Shown here in pieces: positions 5,218-6,353 of a stretch of 6,353 nt of DNA. The stretch comes from Sulfurimonas sp. (lineage in GTDB: Bacteria; Campylobacterota; Campylobacteria; Campylobacterales; Sulfurimonadaceae), in contig JAMORM010000088.1 in NCBI GenBank assembly GCA_027063585.1, positions 1 to 6,353 of the forward strand, read 5' to 3'. The first letter of the stretch is position 1. Each line of letters begins with the position of its first letter. The translations under genes were made by a program, and so were the position numbers. The notes beneath the pieces were generated by a model that saw only the letters and a program-made list of their open reading frames with translations, was not told where the DNA came from and ran no database searches.

Positions 5218-6353
5218 TCCACCTCTACCCTATTGCGTCCATTCTTTTTTGCTCTGTAAAGGGCGTTGTCAACTCTTTTAAAGAGATAATCCTCACTCTC
5301 GCCCCTGATATATTCTGTTACTCCAAAACTCATAGTTATTGGAACAATTTTTTTACTTGTCTCAATACTTTTTCTTAATTTTTCGGCAATCTTTACTGCC
5401 TGTTCTTTATTTGTATGTGGTAAAATTATTATAAACTCTTCGCCGCCTATACGACAAAAGGTATCACTTTTACGCAAACTCTCCTGAATTATTTTCGTAT
5501 AATGCTTCAACACTTCATCTCCGACATCATGCCCATGGGTATCATTTATCTTTTTAAAAAAATCAATGTCTGTCATAATCACACTCAAAGAAAGCCCATA
5601 GCGTTTGGCCTCATACATCTCTTTTTGTATCTTTTCATAATAATATCTTCTGTTATATATACCTGTCAGCGGATCAGTAATAACCGATTGTTGCAGTTCA
5701 TTTTTGAAAATCTCCTCCTGTGTAATATCTGAAAAAACAACACTGTAATGTTCCCGCTCTGCATCTATAAGAGAAGCAGAAACTAAAAAATAATAAATTT
5801 TTCCCTCTATATTCATTTTTACTTTATGTGAGACATCAGGGCTTCTTAAAACAGAGTCAAGCCATTTATACATGGTACCCTCTTTGCTCAAATACCCTTC
5901 TTCCTCGACAAAAAAATTACATATACAACTGTTTTCTTTTCGAAATTCCTCAAGTGTTTTATACTGCTTAAAATATTTAAAAAAAGTTTGATTTGCTTCC
6001 AAAATTTTCTTTTTGTCATTGATAATCATAATGTTTTTTGAGGTATCAATAATATTTTTATAATATTTTTGCTGTTTTTTCACAAATATATAGAGAATAA
6101 TACTAACAAAAGCACCGAGTAAAGAGAAAAAAAACAGTCCCAGAACAATCCACTTAAATGTAAAATGCTCCAGCTCTTTGTTTGAAAGGGTCTCCATTTT
6201 TTGAAAAATAAAATAATACCCAATAATTTTTTTCCTACTGTCTTTCAAAGCACAGGGAACAATCAAATAGTTTCCTGCAACACTGTATGGTTTTTTGACA
6301 ATATTTTCTATACCATATTTTTCAAGTAATTCTCGAAACTGTTGTTTGGCATT
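5214..6353 (-). CDS. Membrane-anchored PAS-GGDEF diguanylate cyclase (5'-truncated)
   Basis: Predicted diguanylate cyclase making c-di-GMP from two GTP. The frame stays open to the right edge, so the start and most of the sensory domain are missing; the TTG at 6266 is merely an in-frame codon and no start can be chosen. In visible numbering (379 residues) the first ~55 residues look like the end of a periplasmic Cache-like sensor (ALKDSRKKIIGYYFIF), followed by one membrane segment (about 67-91), a PAS domain (about 100-213) ending in SDITQEE, and the GGDEF domain (about 220-379). The last has DPLTGIYNRR, DIDFFKKINDTHGHDVGD (metal/GTP site), and the active-site motif GGEEF at 303-307. An RKSD at 294-297, five residues before GGEEF, is an intact RxxD inhibitory site, so product feedback is expected. 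No EAL or HD-GYP domain is seen before the stop. The PAS domain has a Cys-Ile-Cys near 143-145. It is the first visible gene of the train and ends in an ATGA overlap with bioF. Confidence 0.92.
   Translation of the reverse strand, partial: NAKQQFRELLEKYGIENIVKKPYSVAGNYLIVPCALKDSRKKIIGYYFIFQKMETLSNKELEHFTFKWIVLGLFFFSLLGAFVSIILYIFVKKQQKYYKNIIDTSKNIMIINDKKKILEANQTFFKYFKQYKTLEEFRKENSCICNFFVEEEGYLSKEGTMYKWLDSVLRSPDVSHKVKMNIEGKIYYFLVSASLIDAEREHYSVVFSDITQEEIFKNELQQSVITDPLTGIYNRRYYYEKIQKEMYEAKRYGLSLSVIMTDIDFFKKINDTHGHDVGDEVLKHYTKIIQESLRKSDTFCRIGGEEFIIILPHTNKEQAVKIAEKLRKSIETSKKIVPITMSFGVTEYIRGESEDYLFKRVDNALYRAKKNGRNRVEVE
5222..5226 (-). promoter_or_regulatory. Ribosome binding site of bioF within the cyclase gene
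   Basis: AGAGG on the minus strand lies four bases before the bioF ATG at 5217, inside the last codons of the diguanylate cyclase gene. The spacing is short, but no other in-frame start lies just upstream. The ATG and the cyclase TGA share ATGA at 5217-5214, the classic arrangement for termination-reinitiation coupling. Confidence 0.6.

Larger units (their letters stand above)
1422..6353 (-). other. Apparent operon: diguanylate cyclase, bioF, ABC ATPase, PBP1A
   Basis: Four genes on the minus strand follow each other with the same 4-base ATGA overlap at each junction (5217-5214, 4126-4123, 3437-3434), leaving no space for internal intergenic promoters or terminators. The run ends at a hairpin and T run at its 3' end. 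The 5' end and promoter lie outside the window, so further upstream genes may belong to it. Co-transcription is inferred from layout. Confidence 0.75.

Noticed and set aside
6264..6266. TTG as the start of the GGDEF protein
   Set aside because: The frame remains open to the window edge and the upstream codons continue a sensor-like domain, so this is an internal codon.

Overview
The window looks like chromosomal DNA from a Campylobacterota (epsilonproteobacterial) genome, most likely a Sulfurimonas-like, free-living relative of Helicobacter and Campylobacter. The grounds are the AT-rich, tightly packed genes, a BioF carrying the KASMLVNGYH-type signature I associate with epsilonproteobacterial BioF proteins, a compact 671-residue class A penicillin-binding protein, and a Cache/PAS/GGDEF-style sensor. 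The genus is inferred from protein character only; no marker gene is present.

Layout. A leuA gene of the long (yeast/actinobacterial) type runs on the + strand. It enters from the left edge with roughly its first 80 codons missing and stops at 1425. Everything from 1422 to the right edge is one minus-strand gene train, in transcription order from the right edge: a membrane-anchored PAS-GGDEF diguanylate cyclase (5' end outside the window), bioF (8-amino-7-oxononanoate synthase), a stand-alone peptide/nickel-type ABC ATPase, and a bifunctional class A penicillin-binding protein (PBP1A). Each of the three junctions is the same 4-base ATGA overlap, so the genes are very probably co-transcribed and translationally coupled. 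The two strands meet tail to tail: the stop codons of leuA and the PBP gene overlap, and a hairpin followed by six T on the minus strand sits inside the last codons of the PBP gene.

There is no intergenic gap in the window: every base lies in at least one gene. No tRNA, rRNA, CRISPR, insertion sequence or phage gene is seen. The promoter of the minus-strand train and the start of leuA lie outside.

Function. The four coupled genes do not form a known pathway: a c-di-GMP signalling enzyme, a biotin enzyme, an ATPase without its permease, and a cell-wall synthase. The arrangement may be simple compaction. The least expected signal is a 12-base word with a 10-bp palindromic core (TTACATGTAAGC on +) that occurs three times in the window, always inside bioF, always in the same orientation, and in two different reading frames. 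This points to selection or copying at the DNA level rather than a protein repeat.
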